From: Piper betle
Lineage: Eukaryota > Streptophyta > Magnoliopsida > Piperales > Piperaceae
Assembly: GCA_033002965.1 (NCBI GenBank)
Contig: JAURVB010010433.1
Location: forward strand, 1-64,000
Reading direction: 5' to 3'
Length of the DNA stretch: 64,000 bases
This document shows, piece after piece, positions 22,517 to 35,356 of this stretch. Positions within the stretch are counted from its first letter, which is position 1. Each line of letters starts with the position of its first letter. A program made the translations under genes and the position numbers. Below the pieces are notes generated by a model. It worked only from the letters and a program-made list of their open reading frames with translations. It had not been told where the DNA came from and ran no database searches.

Positions 22517-24962
22517 ATGGCCATACCCGCCACCCTCTCCACCCCAACCACCAAACCCTCTCCTCCTCCCTCTTCCCCGCCACTTCCTCTCTCTCCTCCT
22601 GCTGCACCATTCGTGTCTCCTTCTCCCCCTTTGTCCATAAGCATCTCCTCCATGCTGCCAACAGGAGACCTCTCACCATTAGAGCTATGGCCCCTCCCAA
22701 GGTTGGCAAAGCCAAGAAAGGTGGCTTTCTTGGGGTTTTGTGTTTTTTTGCCATCTGGGTTGTCTTTGTAATTGTTTTAGATGGCTTTTTTTTTCCTTTC
22801 TTTCTTTCTTTGTTGTGTATGTGCAGTGACTGGGATAGTGAAGCTTGCTCTTGAAGCTGGGAAGGCCACGCCTGCTCCTCCTGTTGGGCCTGCTCTGGGT
22901 TCCAAGGGTGTGAACATCATGGCATTCTGTAAAGAGTATAATGCTAAAACTTCTGATAAAGCTGGTTATGTGATTCCTGTTGAAATTACTGTGTATGATG
23001 TGAGTAGCTGTTCCTTGTGTTATTCAGTAGCATGGTTCTCGACATTGTTGAAATTACTTTGTTTGATTAATCTGGGTGCTTATGCCAATGGTTTTCATAA
23101 TTACTCGGTAGTGTGGGATTGATCGAGTATTTGGCTGCTATGCCATATTTGGTTTTGCTTATAAAATTGCTTTTTAAATATTTTATGTGCAGGATAAAAG
23201 TTTCACGTTTGTCTTGAAGACCCCTCCTGCCTCGGTTTTGCTCCTAAAGGCCGCGGGTATGCACCTTAGGTTGTTTGATCTTCCTTCGCCTATTTAAAGA
23301 TGGGCGCTGATTTTGGAGAACAATGTGGTGGAGCTTAATTTGTGGCGAAATCACCTCTTTCAATAGAACGGCTGTAATGTACCTGTTTGATGAATTGTAC
23401 TTTGTTTGGCATGTGATAAGTAGATTATTATGCAAAAATGCTAGTGTAAGTTGATATCAGCTATCTGTGCTATCATTATTGACTGTTATAAGTTTGTAGC
23501 AGCAAATTTCTTGAGTCGTATCTTTGTTTCATTGGACTAGATTTCAGATCAACCAAACAGCAGAGATACTGAGTAGAGTGGTCCTATCCTTTCTATAGCT
23601 TTGACTGGCTCTTAAAAATATTTTTTGAAGCACTAATATTTTTTAATTTAGTCTCTGGAACTGAGGGGACAGGACACACTCATTCAAATTCATAAAAGAA
23701 ACTTCAAGAGATTGTTTCCCTTATCAAAGGCACAATAGGAAAACATTCATCATATTGATATTGGAAGACAGACAAAAAAATATTCTTGCGGTGATCATGC
23801 CTTGATTTAATGTAAATTTGTAGTTTTCTTATTTCTTTTTCCATCTCGTTGAGAAGTTGATTGGTCAGAGTGGCTTGAGTCTGATAAGGGTGCACACCAC
23901 ACACACACTTCTCAAGAGAAGTATTCTGTGGCTAAAAGCTTTTTAATAGTTCTTCTTGTGGAGAAGTTATTTGATTATCTGCATAGTGGTTATTTCGTGT
24001 TCAGTTCCCTGCTTCTTCTCAAAGTATAGGATTAATCCATGTCCTCCACTTCATAGTTCACTCTGTGTAGCATGATTATCACAGAATATTTGCAGAGAAA
24101 TGTAATCCTCTGGGTTTGACATTTAACTGACTGAAACAACAACTAAATCAGGCACTATCTATCTCGACATATAGCAGACTTAAATGACCTGACAGTAGAT
24201 CAGTCAAGATATTCAAACCTAACCATCATCTTGACTGATATTAATCTAGACTGGAGATGAGAGTGAATTCAAACATATAAGTGGGAGACTTGAATGGCCA
24301 AAACAATTGCAAGTTTGTAAATTGTGTCTTTTGTGTTTTACTGGATAAGAGTTGTTGATACAGATCAGAAAAGTTAATCAAATACATTTATACTGGGGTA
24401 TACCATATAAGACTGCTAATGATTGGTGTTTAAATAGCTGGCAGCTGTGAATCTTCTGAGAGATGAAATATTGCTTTACCTTTCTACCTTTCTGAAGCAG
24501 GATGGCTGCTGCAGCTGTTTCTATGGAGACCAATGTGTCATACTTTATCTGTTAATATGGAATAGCCAATGCACTGATGGAGTTGCATCACATCATTTAA
24601 GATTATAACTTGCCTGATTTAATGTAGATAAGTTTTTCTAATATTTGTTGTTGAATTCAGTATAAGTTTGGTGTAGATTCTTTTGATTCTGGTTTCTAAG
24701 TTAAAGCATTTTCAACCATTAAAACTTAAAATATGTGTGCTTTCTTTTGCAGGAGTAGAGAAAGGCTCCAAAGATCCCAAGATTGAAAGGGTGGGAAAGG
24801 TTACAGCTGATCAAGTCCGTGCTATTGCAACAGAAAAACTTCCGGATTTGAACTGTGCATCAATCGAGTCGGCTATGAGAATCCATTGCAGGCACGGCTG
24901 CTAACATGGGTATAGATATTGAGCCTCCAATTCTTGAAGCAAAGAAGAAAGTAGCTTTGTAA
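22517..24962 (+). CDS. PRPL11: Plastid 50S ribosomal protein L11, frame broken twice
   Basis: Nucleus-encoded L11 of the chloroplast ribosome, which binds 23S rRNA at the GTPase-associated centre. Exons 22517–22720, 22827–22999, 23193–23256 and 24753–24962. The conserved core ([20 protein letters not shown], then [53 protein letters not shown]) is unmistakable. A Ser-rich transit peptide precedes [11 protein letters not shown]. Two single-base problems exist. The ATG at 22517 is not in frame with the mature part; a missing base around 22545–22560 would join them. In exon 4 an extra C near 24884 shifts the frame after SAMRI, giving a stop at 24904 rather than 24962. Undoing both gives 651 bases, 216 residues, close to the family length. 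The ATG at 22687 is in frame but would lack the transit peptide. I suspect sequencing error rather than a pseudogene. Confidence 0.88.
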
Positions 24963-27900
24963 GTTGACATTTATGACAATGAGAAACGATGTTATTGTGG
25001 TGGCTGCTTTAACATCTATTCGTCCCTCAGCCAAACATGGCTGGAATTCATCCTTTCCTTGACCGAATACAAGTATTTATTTTGTGAATTTTTGAAGGAT
25101 GCAATGTCGGTTTAGCTTCTGGATATTTTTTGGTTGTAAACATCAGAGCGACCTGAAACTACATGACTTTCAATGACATGTGGAAGCAGAAAATGGTGAC
25201 TCAAGCTTCATTTGTTTTTTGTCAGATAAAAAGTTGTAAGCTGATGTTTGCAGTGAACCTCTAAGGAGATTTTATTCACGGCGGAGTATAAACCAGGCTG
25301 TTTTTCCCAAAGATGATTTGCTGATTAGTGATTTCAGAAGATATAACCTTCTGATCATGACGATAAAAATATTCTTACAAGTACAAGTCCAAACTTTGGA
25401 ATATTGCTTGGATGCCAGACCCAGTTTTGACAGTTCCAAATGAAAGCTACTTTGAGAAGTGAATGAGCCCAGCTGTGGTTCAACTATTAGCAGCTTCAAG
25501 GAAATAGATGGGTTATTCAGAAGTTGGTAACTTGGCATGAGAGGTGTCCACTACCTGTTAAGTTCATTTTCATATCAAAAAGTTTATCCTCATGACAAGA
25601 TTAGCACGCCAGTTGGAGCATTGCAAGGATGAGATTTAGATGATGTTCATGATAAAGAATATCTAGGACTAAGATAAGCATGGCAATAAGAAAGGAAACC
25701 AACTTTGTTTTATTTTGGAAAAAGTAGAGGAGACATCGTCGGGTAAATATATTTCTTTATCAAACAACTTTCTTTGATTATTTCTCTTTCAATAGAATTA
25801 AATAATAAAACATCTTATGATATTAAAATAAGGAGGAAGAGAACAATTGCTTAAAAATCTCAGCCCGAATATCCAAAATTACCTAATTCAAATTAAACTT
25901 TTCTTTTTATTATTTATTTAGTCTAAAATGCAAGAGAGATTGATGTAGCTAGGTCAAAATGTTGAAGACAAACCAACCAAATTAATTTATGTTTTCTCCA
26001 CGGTTAAACTTATAAAATCACGGGGTGACGAATGATAATGTGGTTTCTCCACTGTTTTAAACAATGAGAAAATAAGAAAATTAATACATGCTTATATACA
26101 AATATAGATATAATATTAGATTCTTTCTTCATAATTACAGTAATAGTGGATAAAATGTGGCGAAGAAGAAAGCCTTTTTTTCACAATTTTTTTTTTAAAA
26201 ATAAAAGGTAAAGAAAAGTTCAAGGTGGCAAAAAATATTTTCACTGTTTTAGGTGTCGATAAAAGTAAAAAAAATTAATATATACTTATTCACCAACACA
26301 GAAATAATATTATATTATTTTTTCTCCAGTAGATAATAAACATGTCCTATTTTTTAAAATTTTTTTCACGCGGAAAAACTTTTCACTACCTTGATTTGTT
26401 TTGTTACCTTACTATTTGTCACCCATTTTTATCTCTGTTGTTTTATAATATGTTTTAAATTTGTTGAACCGTGAAAAAAACATAAATTTTGTACAGTACA
26501 AAAATGGAGCACGTCAAAAGGAGGATAGGCTGGATAATATTTCCACGCATACAATTATATCCGTAATTTATGGTTCCATGTATTCCATGGCTTGTTCTTG
26601 ATACATACTACAAACACACGGAACATTATTTTACATCAATCAAACATAACCTCAAATGTGTAGACAAATTGCATGTCCCACCTCCTACGCAATTATTGAA
26701 CTCTGCCTTTCTTTTGTCCTCCATTTATCAATCCCCACTTGGTTATTAATTAATAATATTTATTATCATTACAATTAAGAACAGGTTTATTAATTAATAT
26801 TAGTCATAATCATGCAGCATACAACCGTCCAAAATGAAGATTAAAATCGGATTTGTGTTGAATAAGAACAGTAATTATATATCTTCTATATTCATAAATC
26901 GGGCATGTCCCATCTCTCAATTAACTCAGATGATGTTGATGTTTTGGTAGATTTCACTTATTAAGTCTTCGGGTAGGAATTGCAATTAGTTGTCTTATAT
27001 TGTCTCACACTATTGCATTCAAAGGTGTGATCACCTTCTCCAATTCACAATTAACCAAGAGGCATATTGATCAATTCAACTTGACTGTGACATCATTATC
27101 AAATGAGGAAAATTTAACACATTGTGCTGTATTAAATTTTTAATCAATTCAACAATCTATAATTAACACATTATAGTATTATACTATATTGCATTATATA
27201 TATAAATACCATTACTAATTATTTCAAAGTTTAAAGCAAAGTTTAAGATATTTTATCATTATTATACCGGATTTAAAGTCGGCGGTACATAATATATTTG
27301 GTTCAGCCAGATCAAATTATATTTTAAAATTATAAAAATAAAATATTTTTACTAACATTGAATTCTTTAAAAGATCGAGTGCGGATTAAAACGGTAAAGT
27401 ACACTGAATCAAATTTAAAGAATTTACACGGTAATATTTGATTGGATTAGATGGTACAATATGGTATTCAAGACTAATATTTGATTGGATTGGATGGTAC
27501 AATATGGTATTCAAGACTATGTTTTTAAAAAGTTATATTTTGTATACTATAAAAACAAAATTCATTGTATGATAATAATTTTGCCCTTCGAGTCATTAAA
27601 AATATAAAATTAATTTAAGAACTAAAATAATATATTAAATATTAAATATTAAACTAAAATGCAAATATATATTACTAACTTAACTATATATTTAGCTCAA
27701 GTTTTTAGTTGAGTCAAGCCCAAGTCTTTCTTGTTTAAAATTTTTAAATACTTTATTAAGCGATTACTATCAATTGAGTCTTTATTCAATCCAAAATCCA
27801 AAATTGAGTCTAACTTGAATCAAATCCGATGTATTCGGTTCTTTATCATGTCTATACTAAACAAGATGATATAAAGTTTGGCAATCCAATGCCACAACAG

Positions 27901-28290
27901 GAAAAAAAAAAAAGAGAGATTAAGAAGAATATTTGTTCATCCATCCTTTTATGAAATTTCATTTCATTTTTTAAAACATAAATCTGGACAGTGTCCAATG
28001 TTCTTCCTTTTTTTACAGGCAAACCCAATGTACAAACTTTGCATACAAGCGAAAAAAGGAAAATGAAAAAAATAAATAGCAACCATGGGCTCACAAACCC
28101 ACATTTCTGTACATCATCTGTGCACATGTGAATCTTCCCTTCAGATTCCCTTTTATGCCCTTTCAACTATTGGCACCTCTTAGATCTTGCATTACATGTT
28201 ATGTTATGTATTTCCATTATATATTCATCTGCTTTGACCACCATATATGTATATATATATAGATGTATAATATAAGTCATTTGCTTTGAG
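24963..28290. other. 3' flank of PRPL11 and AT-rich intergenic DNA
   Basis: The first few hundred bases are probably PRPL11 3' UTR. The rest is AT-rich without a gene. Open frames at 27852–28166 and 28225–28578 show no domain. Confidence 0.6.
27433..27517. repeat. 43-bp tandem duplication, two copies
   Basis: Two nearly identical 43-base units start at 27433 and 27476, sharing the phrase 'gatggtacaatatggtattc'. They are non-coding. Confidence 0.9.
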
Positions 28291-30058
28291 GTGGGGAAGC
28301 CTTGCCTCTGGGGGAGAGAGAGGAAGAGAGGAAGAGAAGCTGAGCGGCCTACCATTTCCTTCCTGCTGCAAATCCATCAGTTGGGTGATGTTTGGTCTTC
28401 CCTGAATAAATCTTTCCGTTTCTGGTTTTATTGATTGCATGCTGTCTTTTGCTTTCATGCTTTCAACGTGCGTTGTATAAGTTGGGATATATGGATAGGC
28501 TACGAGGTCTTCCTTATCCGTTTTAGAGCAATGTGTGGTGGCTCTGTAGATTGATACGTACATGCACAGTATATTCATTTGTTATCTCCTTCTACGGTTG
28601 AGATCTTTGACATGCTTTCTTGCCACCTCCTGATTTCTGGCGTATGAACCTCCGTTAGACTCTCTTTCTTGGTAATCTTTCTTTCTCGTCTGTTTTGATG
28701 GGATTGTGGTCAAAGAAAAGTAGTTCTTTTTTCTGGGCATGTTTGCATGATGGTGTTGGTCAGATTTGATGGTGAAATTATCTGATGTTGATTTGTTGAT
28801 TTATATGGAGAAATTGGTGGGTTCTGCAATTTGTTATCTTTCTTTGGATCAAAATTTTAGTCGGATGTAGTTTAGGCTAATGTTCGGATAGGGGATCAAT
28901 GCCTCATATGGAGCATCACCCAGGGGCAATAAATGTGCGGGCTAAAGCCATAGTAGGCTCTTAGAGACCAGACATCTTATTTATCTTTCATGTAGTGATT
29001 GTGATTTTGTTTTTGCTATGCTAGATGGAAAAGTTCTCAACTGCGGATTTTTTTTCCTTAACAAGTATGGATCTTTAAATGGCTTCTGTTCTGAAAAGTT
29101 TGCTGCTTCAATTGCTATTATTTGTATATTTGATTTATTTGTTGAATTGGTTCTGACTACTTCATTTGGTCTTTGCTCATTTCATACCTGGTAGCCTGAA
29201 AGTTTTCATGTTCGTAGATTTTGGGGGTGTTAGTCACAATTGTTGCCTGCCACTTCTAATTTGTGTTATTAAGTTTTTGGTGAAAAAGTAAAAACTATGA
29301 CATAAAGCCCGTGAATAATTTGTTAGATCTGGACTATTCTGGTGTAAAAAAACCTTAATCTATTTAATTTATTTCATATGCATATTTAATGGTAGTGGTC
29401 TGGTTGATTAAGCTGATTTGATTGGGTGTTTCCTTCGCTTGCTGTGAAATATTACATCATCATCATCATCATCTACACCTTATACAATTCAGGATAATTA
29501 TATTCAGTTAACATGTAGCTTGAGCCAAAATAAAATGACACCTTCTTACAATTCTGATAGAAAGTTGAGATGAAGCTTAATATCATTGTCATCATATGTC
29601 CATTTGTAACTCTGGAATGAGCTTTACATATTATGGTTACTGGAGAAATTTTAATGCAGTTGAACTTCATCATCAATCTGGTGAAGAAGAAATCATGTCT
29701 GTTTCTACATGGAAGCACATCAAAAAACGAATAAAGGAGTTAATTGATAGCTGTCTGTTGCTATATTAATACATGTTCTATTCTCGTTTGCTTTGTACAA
29801 AGTGTCTCCTGGTCAGTTATGGTGTGACAATCTAATCAAATTCTATACTATCTGAGATTTTTCTTGGCATGTTTATCTTTCGTTGTGAGTTAAGACTTGT
29901 ATTCCTCTTTGACAATGTACTCACCAACTGATCCTTTTTAGTCACACCGACCTACCTTTCTGAGTTTTCATTGACATTCCAAGGACAATATTTAAATAAT
30001 TATCTTGTTGAGTGAAAAGTATTTACAGTAGAATTAACTGTTCAATGCTTTTGTGCAG
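28291..30058 (+). other. Probable 5' leader and leader intron of the zinc transporter gene
   Basis: The coding exon is preceded by a clear acceptor (tgtgcag, AG at 30057–30058), so the 5' UTR is spliced, as in Arabidopsis MTP1. The purine-rich stretch at about 28310–28345 and the following 300 bases look like the first non-coding exon. A possible donor lies near 28670 (ttg|gtaatc), but I cannot fix the transcription start. A short ATC microsatellite lies at about 29455–29472. Confidence 0.4.
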
Positions 30059-30067
30059 AGCTCTAAA

Positions 30068-31342
30068 ATGGAGAGTCAAAACTCCCCTCTTGGACAGATT
30101 ATTGAAGTCTCTGGAGACATAGCCATAGATACGTCAGAAATGGCTGGGAGCAAGGTATGTGGAGGTGCAACTTGCGGCTTCTCAGACAGGGAAAGTCTAG
30201 CCAAAGACACCAAGGAACGCTATGCCTCTATGAGGAAACTGACAATAGCAGTTGTTCTTTGTTTTGTTTTCATGGGCGTGGAAGTCGCCGGTGGCATCAA
30301 AGCAAACAGTCTTGCCATATTAACTGATGCAGCTCACCTTCTTTCTGATGTTGCTGCTTTTGCCATCTCCTTGTTCTCATTGTGGGCTGCTGGGTGGGAA
30401 GCAACTCCACGACAATCCTATGGGTTTTTTCGGTTCGAAATTCTTGGGGCTCTGGTTTCCATCCAGCTAATATGGCTTCTTACTGGCATATTAGTTTATG
30501 AAGCAATAGATAGACTCATTCGTGATACAGGTGAAGTTCAAGGTTTTCTTATGTTTGTTGTGGCAGCTTTTGGCTTGCTTGTTAACGTTATTATGGCTCT
30601 GCTATTGGGTCATGGTCATGGTCATGGCCATGGTCATGATCATGGTCATAGTCATGGTGGAGGTCATGATCATGGTCATGGCACTCATGACCATGGAAGC
30701 CACGATCACAGTCGGCATGGAGAGCATAGCCATTACACTGGGTCTGTTAGTATTAGAACTCACCATCACCCGACAGTAAACACGAGGCCAATGGATGAGC
30801 AAGCGGCTCGTCTCCTTATTGCAGATAGCAATGAGCCTCTGCTCGAGTCATCTGAAGTGTTGTGTGAATCCATAGAGGGATCATCAAGTCCCAAGCAGAA
30901 GGAACGGAACATAAATGTTCAAGGTGCCTACCTTCATGTTTTGGGTGACTCTATTCAAAGCCTGGGTGTCATGATCGGCGGCGGCATAATATGGTACAAG
31001 CCCGAGTGGAAGATCATTGATCTCATATGCACCCTAATATTCTCTGTAATCGTCCTGTGCACTACGATAAGGATGCTGCGCAACATTCTTGAGGTGCTGA
31101 TGGAGAGCACACCAAGGGAAATTGATGCAACAATGCTTGAAAAAGGGCTATGCGAGATGGATGGAGTGGTGGCAATTCATGAACTTCACATATGGGCAAT
31201 TACAGTTGGGAAAGTACTTCTGTCATGTCATGTAACAATATCAAGAGAGGCAAATGCAGATTTGATTCTGGACAAGGTGGTGGCTTACATCAGAAGGGAG
31301 TACAACATCAGCCATGTCACAATTCAGATTGAACGCGAGTAA
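30068..31342 (+). CDS. MTP1: MTP1-like vacuolar zinc transporter (cation diffusion facilitator)
   Basis: Zn2+/H+ antiporter of the Zn-CDF group that loads zinc into the vacuole, 424 residues in one coding exon. Six membrane segments: about 57–75, 83–106, 124–145, 158–180, 289–309 and 317–336. The two metal-site motifs HxxxD are at H90–D94 (segment 2) and H290–D294 (segment 5). The cytosolic loop between segments 4 and 5 is very rich in His and Gly (residues 182–235), the hallmark of MTP1-type proteins and a zinc buffer or sensor. The CDF C-terminal domain spans roughly 337–424. I chose ATG 30068 because it is the first Met after the leader acceptor. The frame is intact and codon use is ordinary. 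The length fits MTP1 of dicots (398) and grasses (about 418). MTP1 versus its close paralogue MTP3 cannot be separated by eye. Confidence 0.93.
   Translation: MESQNSPLGQIIEVSGDIAIDTSEMAGSKVCGGATCGFSDRESLAKDTKERYASMRKLTIAVVLCFVFMGVEVAGGIKANSLAILTDAAHLLSDVAAFAISLFSLWAAGWEATPRQSYGFFRFEILGALVSIQLIWLLTGILVYEAIDRLIRDTGEVQGFLMFVVAAFGLLVNVIMALLLGHGHGHGHGHDHGHSHGGGHDHGHGTHDHGSHDHSRHGEHSHYTGSVSIRTHHHPTVNTRPMDEQAARLLIADSNEPLLESSEVLCESIEGSSSPKQKERNINVQGAYLHVLGDSIQSLGVMIGGGIIWYKPEWKIIDLICTLIFSVIVLCTTIRMLRNILEVLMESTPREIDATMLEKGLCEMDGVVAIHELHIWAITVGKVLLSCHVTISREANADLILDKVVAYIRREYNISHVTIQIERE
30606..30690 (+). repeat. Imperfect ggtcat hexamer repeat encoding the His-rich loop
   Basis: Alternating ggtcat/ggccat/gatcat units encode the HGHGH... 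run of the transporter. Such repeats can slip, so loop length may vary between alleles. Confidence 0.8.
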
Positions 31343-32401
31343 GGGATTAGCTGTGGTAATATTTTCTATATGTTTTCAGGTCCATTGATCTTGTTGTGCT
31401 CATTTAACAAAATTAATTTCTGCCACAATGCACAATTTTCAAACGAGTGAATTGAGTTACGATATTTCTAAGAATTTTGATGGATGTCTCCAAGGGGACA
31501 TTTATCGATAAAAGTTCAGTCTTTGAGAGATGATATATGCTTTTGCTGTATCTCTAGATAGTAAATCAAAGGCCAACGAGGAAGGAACCATTTTTATTAG
31601 TTACCTTTATTGGTTCTGTTGTAGTATATTTTAATCGATTGTAGATGTCCTACTTCTATTTTAGCTTATATAACTCGCACATCATTGCTCAGTATCATGT
31701 TGATAATAGTTGTATGGGCACCATAGTATTAAATACTACCCGTTATCATACCGGATTTATAGTTTGATATAGGATATATTTTGTTTGCCTGCCCGAATTG
31801 GGTTCAACCAAATTCTAAATTAGTAACATATTTTATTAAATATTTAAAATGTATTTTATCATTAATATGTTATTAATATCAGTTAAAATTTTGTGATTTT
31901 AGATAAAAAATTTGTGAAAATTTCAGATTAAAAAATCAGATATGGATTAGGAGAAAATTTAAGATAAAAAAAGGGATTTGGATTAGGATTAGAATGGCTT
32001 AATCGTACTGGTTTTGAAGACTGGTACACTGGCTATCGGAAAATCGGAAAATATTCGATAAATTTTTCTATTTGTATGACATGCAGAGTATATCACACAA
32101 GCTACCATGAGTGACTTGATTTAACGAAATTTTCCATCTTCACAAAAACAGATAAAGAGGAATGTTTGATACAAGTGAAGACTTGTTATTACACAGCGAA
32201 AAAGCCACCATAATCACCATTAGAGAGCCTCGGCACGAACAATCCTCCGCGAAGAACAGACTAAATGAAATTTAAAACAGAGAGCCAGTAATAAAGTCAA
32301 CTAAATAGACTGGTCCCATAAAGAGAAGCCACTTTTTGCCGCGGATAGTTGATTGAAAATAGACAAGACCCATCAAGCAAGAACAGACAATTTTATAGCA
32401 G
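31343..32401. other. Intergenic DNA between convergent MTP1 and NDUFA5 genes
   Basis: The 3' ends of two convergent genes meet here. I see no other gene. The first few hundred bases are probably MTP1 3' UTR, and the middle (31750–32050) is AT-rich. Confidence 0.6.
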
Positions 32402-33990
32402 TTAATTCTCTCCAATAGTCGGCGGCTCTTCTTTTGTTGAAATTGGAGGTGAGCGAGTAGAAGTAGATTGGAGCATCTCTAACGTCTTGTAAAACTCTTC
32501 TGGAATGGGGCCTGGTTTGTGCTGAGGAACATGTTTAGGAATAGGAGCATCGTTCTCAATTACCTCACATTCATAATCTTCAGGTACACCCCAAGGATCC
32601 CATTCTGCAAGTGCAACATACCAGCAGAAAGACAAAAATCAAGACAACGATACAAGTAACTAGAAAAAAAATACATCAACAGCTGACCGTGGAACCACGG
32701 AGGATATGTCCCGATTCAATATGGTTGTAATAAGATCCCAATTTTACTAGGACATAAGACGGCTTCTTAGATAAACATTCAATTCCATGGATATCTAACA
32801 AGCATGCACATGGTCGACATTCTGTCCAATTCAATATCCAACATCCTGAATTTGAAAACATCTATAGATTTTTTACACTCTCGAGGAAGTAAATATAAAC
32901 AAAAAAGACAACAAATTCATTAAGTGTTCAGCCGCAACACATTATTTTGGCCACATTCTCCCCTCGTCTAACAGGATTAGACGGGAAAAGAAGTGCTCAT
33001 CTAGATCATTTAACCAGGCTACAGTCATTCCTTTTAACAGTTATGAACTACAAGCAACTTAGAATCAACAACATATGTGGCATACATGCAACTTGGATCT
33101 ATTGTATACAATCACCCAAATTAAGCACAAAATCATAAAATGACTAAAATGAATGCCTTCTGCCCATACAAAGGTTTCCATCAACTAATAAAGATCATAT
33201 ATACTTAAGTGTTACGCTTGAATGTGGTACCAAAAAATATAAGTAGACAAAAGGCCACGTCTAAAGATGACATTGAGAAGGTACGTAGTAGATATTGATG
33301 GTTGCAATTGTCTTCCATGATAAGAGGGAATAAGCATGCAGTAATACCATTTTTTTCATCCAATTAAACAAACAACAGAAATTTCTCGTTATTCTTTTTA
33401 CATCTTTATTAGCTTCAGTTAATACCTTGACATTAGCATCAATGTCGTTCACTTTTCATTATTCTTACTACTCTTCGTCCATAAAAACAAATTAAGTGGA
33501 TTATTTTGAAGGTTTCAGCTAATTTCAATTTATATATACAAGAAAAACATCCAATAACCTTTAGCAATTCATTAATCACAGCCAATGTGAAGAAATCAGA
33601 TCTACTAAGCATTTTAAAAAAGTAAAGACATTAAAAAAACAGACAGATGGTCACGAGAGGAAAGTCACCTATCATTTTGGCAATAAGCTTTAGTTCATCC
33701 TGTGCTTCCTCAATCAGCTCTTCAACCTGCCCACATCCAATTTTCTTCTCAATCAGCTCCCAGTCCTCTTCTTCTCTACAAATTTTCAAACGATGGTTTG
33801 TAAAGCTTTCCACAGCCTTGCGGTAGCCCTCATCAGGAGGAACAGCCTGAATCTCTTTGAGGGTCCGTGTATAAAGTGAAATAAGAACCTCCCGAGCATT
33901 TGGGACCACATCCAGCCCAACAATTCCTGTTGTCTCCTTGACTTTAGCCAGCAAGGGACCAGCAAAACCAGCAAAACGCCGCAGGAACAT
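32402..33990 (-). CDS. NDUFA5: NADH dehydrogenase 1 alpha subcomplex subunit 5 (complex I)
   Basis: Accessory subunit of the matrix arm of mitochondrial complex I (B13 family, LYR-independent). Two coding exons on the − strand, 33990–33669 and 32604–32402, join as K-M-I-E-W-D-P-W to give 174 residues; plant orthologues have about 170. The N-terminal half (LLAKVKETTGIVGLDVVPNA, then VPPDEGYRKAVESFT) is the ETC_C1_NDUFA5 domain. The C-terminal part (EWDPWGVPEDYECEVIENDA, then PKHVPQHKPGPIP) is the plant-conserved tail. The short basic MFLRR start acts as mitochondrial import signal. Splice sites are GT–AG. The frame is intact. Confidence 0.95.
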
Positions 33991-34030
33991 CTTTTAGACC
34001 TTGCTTTTCCTTCGATAATTTAAGCAAGTC

Positions 34031-35356
34031 TCTGCACCAAACCCCCAACAATGGTACAATCACTAAATGGTGAAGAAGTCAAACAGCAGAATTTAAGAAC
34101 AAGTGCGAATGCCAAGGTTCAATAAGAGTTATCTTAAATAAATATAGACCAACTACAACACATCTTTTTTTGTCTAGAGATCGTGAAATTGTGAATCAAT
34201 TTTTTAAACAAGAGAGTTGCAAAGAAGTTTATTAGCTGCTAACTGCTATGTACATAAAAGGTAACCAGTTGGGGAAAATTTAAATTTCATTGAATATCAT
34301 CCAGTTGGGATCATTAGACACACAGCCTTTTTGACAGCTATGCCACAAAACTAATATGAACAACACTATTACATGTTTCAAAAGGTAAATTAGATGTTAT
34401 TCAATGATGCTTTTCTCATGCGCCACAACTTGCATGCACATTGTTAAGTACTATTAACATCATGAACTATGCCTATTTAATCACTATAACATCACAAACT
34501 TCTATACTCTCCCCATTTCTTCCTTGACTTCTCTCATTTATTCCTACTGATTCTCCATCTCTACTACTAGATACATCACTTCTCCCATTTCTTTTTTTAT
34601 GTACCCGAAACAATGTAAGTTCCTCTCAATTGACCATATGAAACATATCAAATGTCATTTCATTCTTTTGTAAGGTAAAAGAAACAACAATTAAGAAGTA
34701 AAAATTTAGAGAGAAAAAAGACGAGCACATGAACACTTGATGTTGAAACATAAATTCAAATAAACGCAAATTAGAGAAAGCACCCAAAAAAATGTAGGGC
34801 AATCCCCTTACACTCGAAACACAAACAAAGTCCAATCTGCAGCTCTTCCAAGGGAAAACAAACAATAATATAACTGTTCTATTTCGCAGAAACAAAACAA
34901 AAGAATCAATTTTATAGACCAAAATCAGGCCCCTTGCAACAAATTTTACTCCCATTCCACAAATTTATCAAAATTCCCGATCATCTCAACAAAAAAGAGC
35001 AGCAAAGGAGCGAACTTTCGATGACGCATATCATCTACAATCCCAGAAAAAATAGAATTGGCAGTGGCGGTCTGCCGTGGCCACTGCCCAGGTCTGGTTT
35101 GATCCAAGGGGTCTTTGCAACAACCACCACATTACACTGCCAGAACTTGCCCATAGCTAGGCAATGCACCAATCGCCCGAAAGAGAATGAGGAAGAAGAA
35201 GACTGCGTACCTGGGCCGCAGCTCCGGCGACCGCCGGCGATGCTCTTGCAGTGATGGGGGAAGGGACTCTTGGCTCCATGCTTTCTTTCTTAAAGATGGG
35301 ATTCTAGATTCCCACGTGGAAATGGCTCTCTGTTGTTCGTTAGTCACTTTGGACAT
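34031..35356 (-). other. Probable spliced 5' leader of NDUFA5, with an upstream ORF
   Basis: On the − strand a donor (cccag|gtacgc, GT at 35210–35209) and an acceptor (ggtgcag|agac, exon resuming at 34031) define a likely leader intron 34032–35210. The upstream leader exon (about 35211–35356) is more GC-rich than its surroundings. It contains an ATG at 35356 that opens a reading frame. After splicing this frame would overlap the NDUFA5 start in another frame. Confidence 0.4.

Noticed and set aside
22687..22720. Alternative L11 start at the internal ATG
   Set aside because: It is in frame with the mature protein but would remove the transit peptide, and the upstream Ser-rich sequence looks like a real one.
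27852..28578. Overlapping open frames upstream of MTP1
   Set aside because: Low-complexity hydrophobic products in the probable promoter/leader region.
30522..30802. Met/Val-rich open frames overlapping the MTP1 His loop
   Set aside because: Products of the ggtcat repeat read in other frames.
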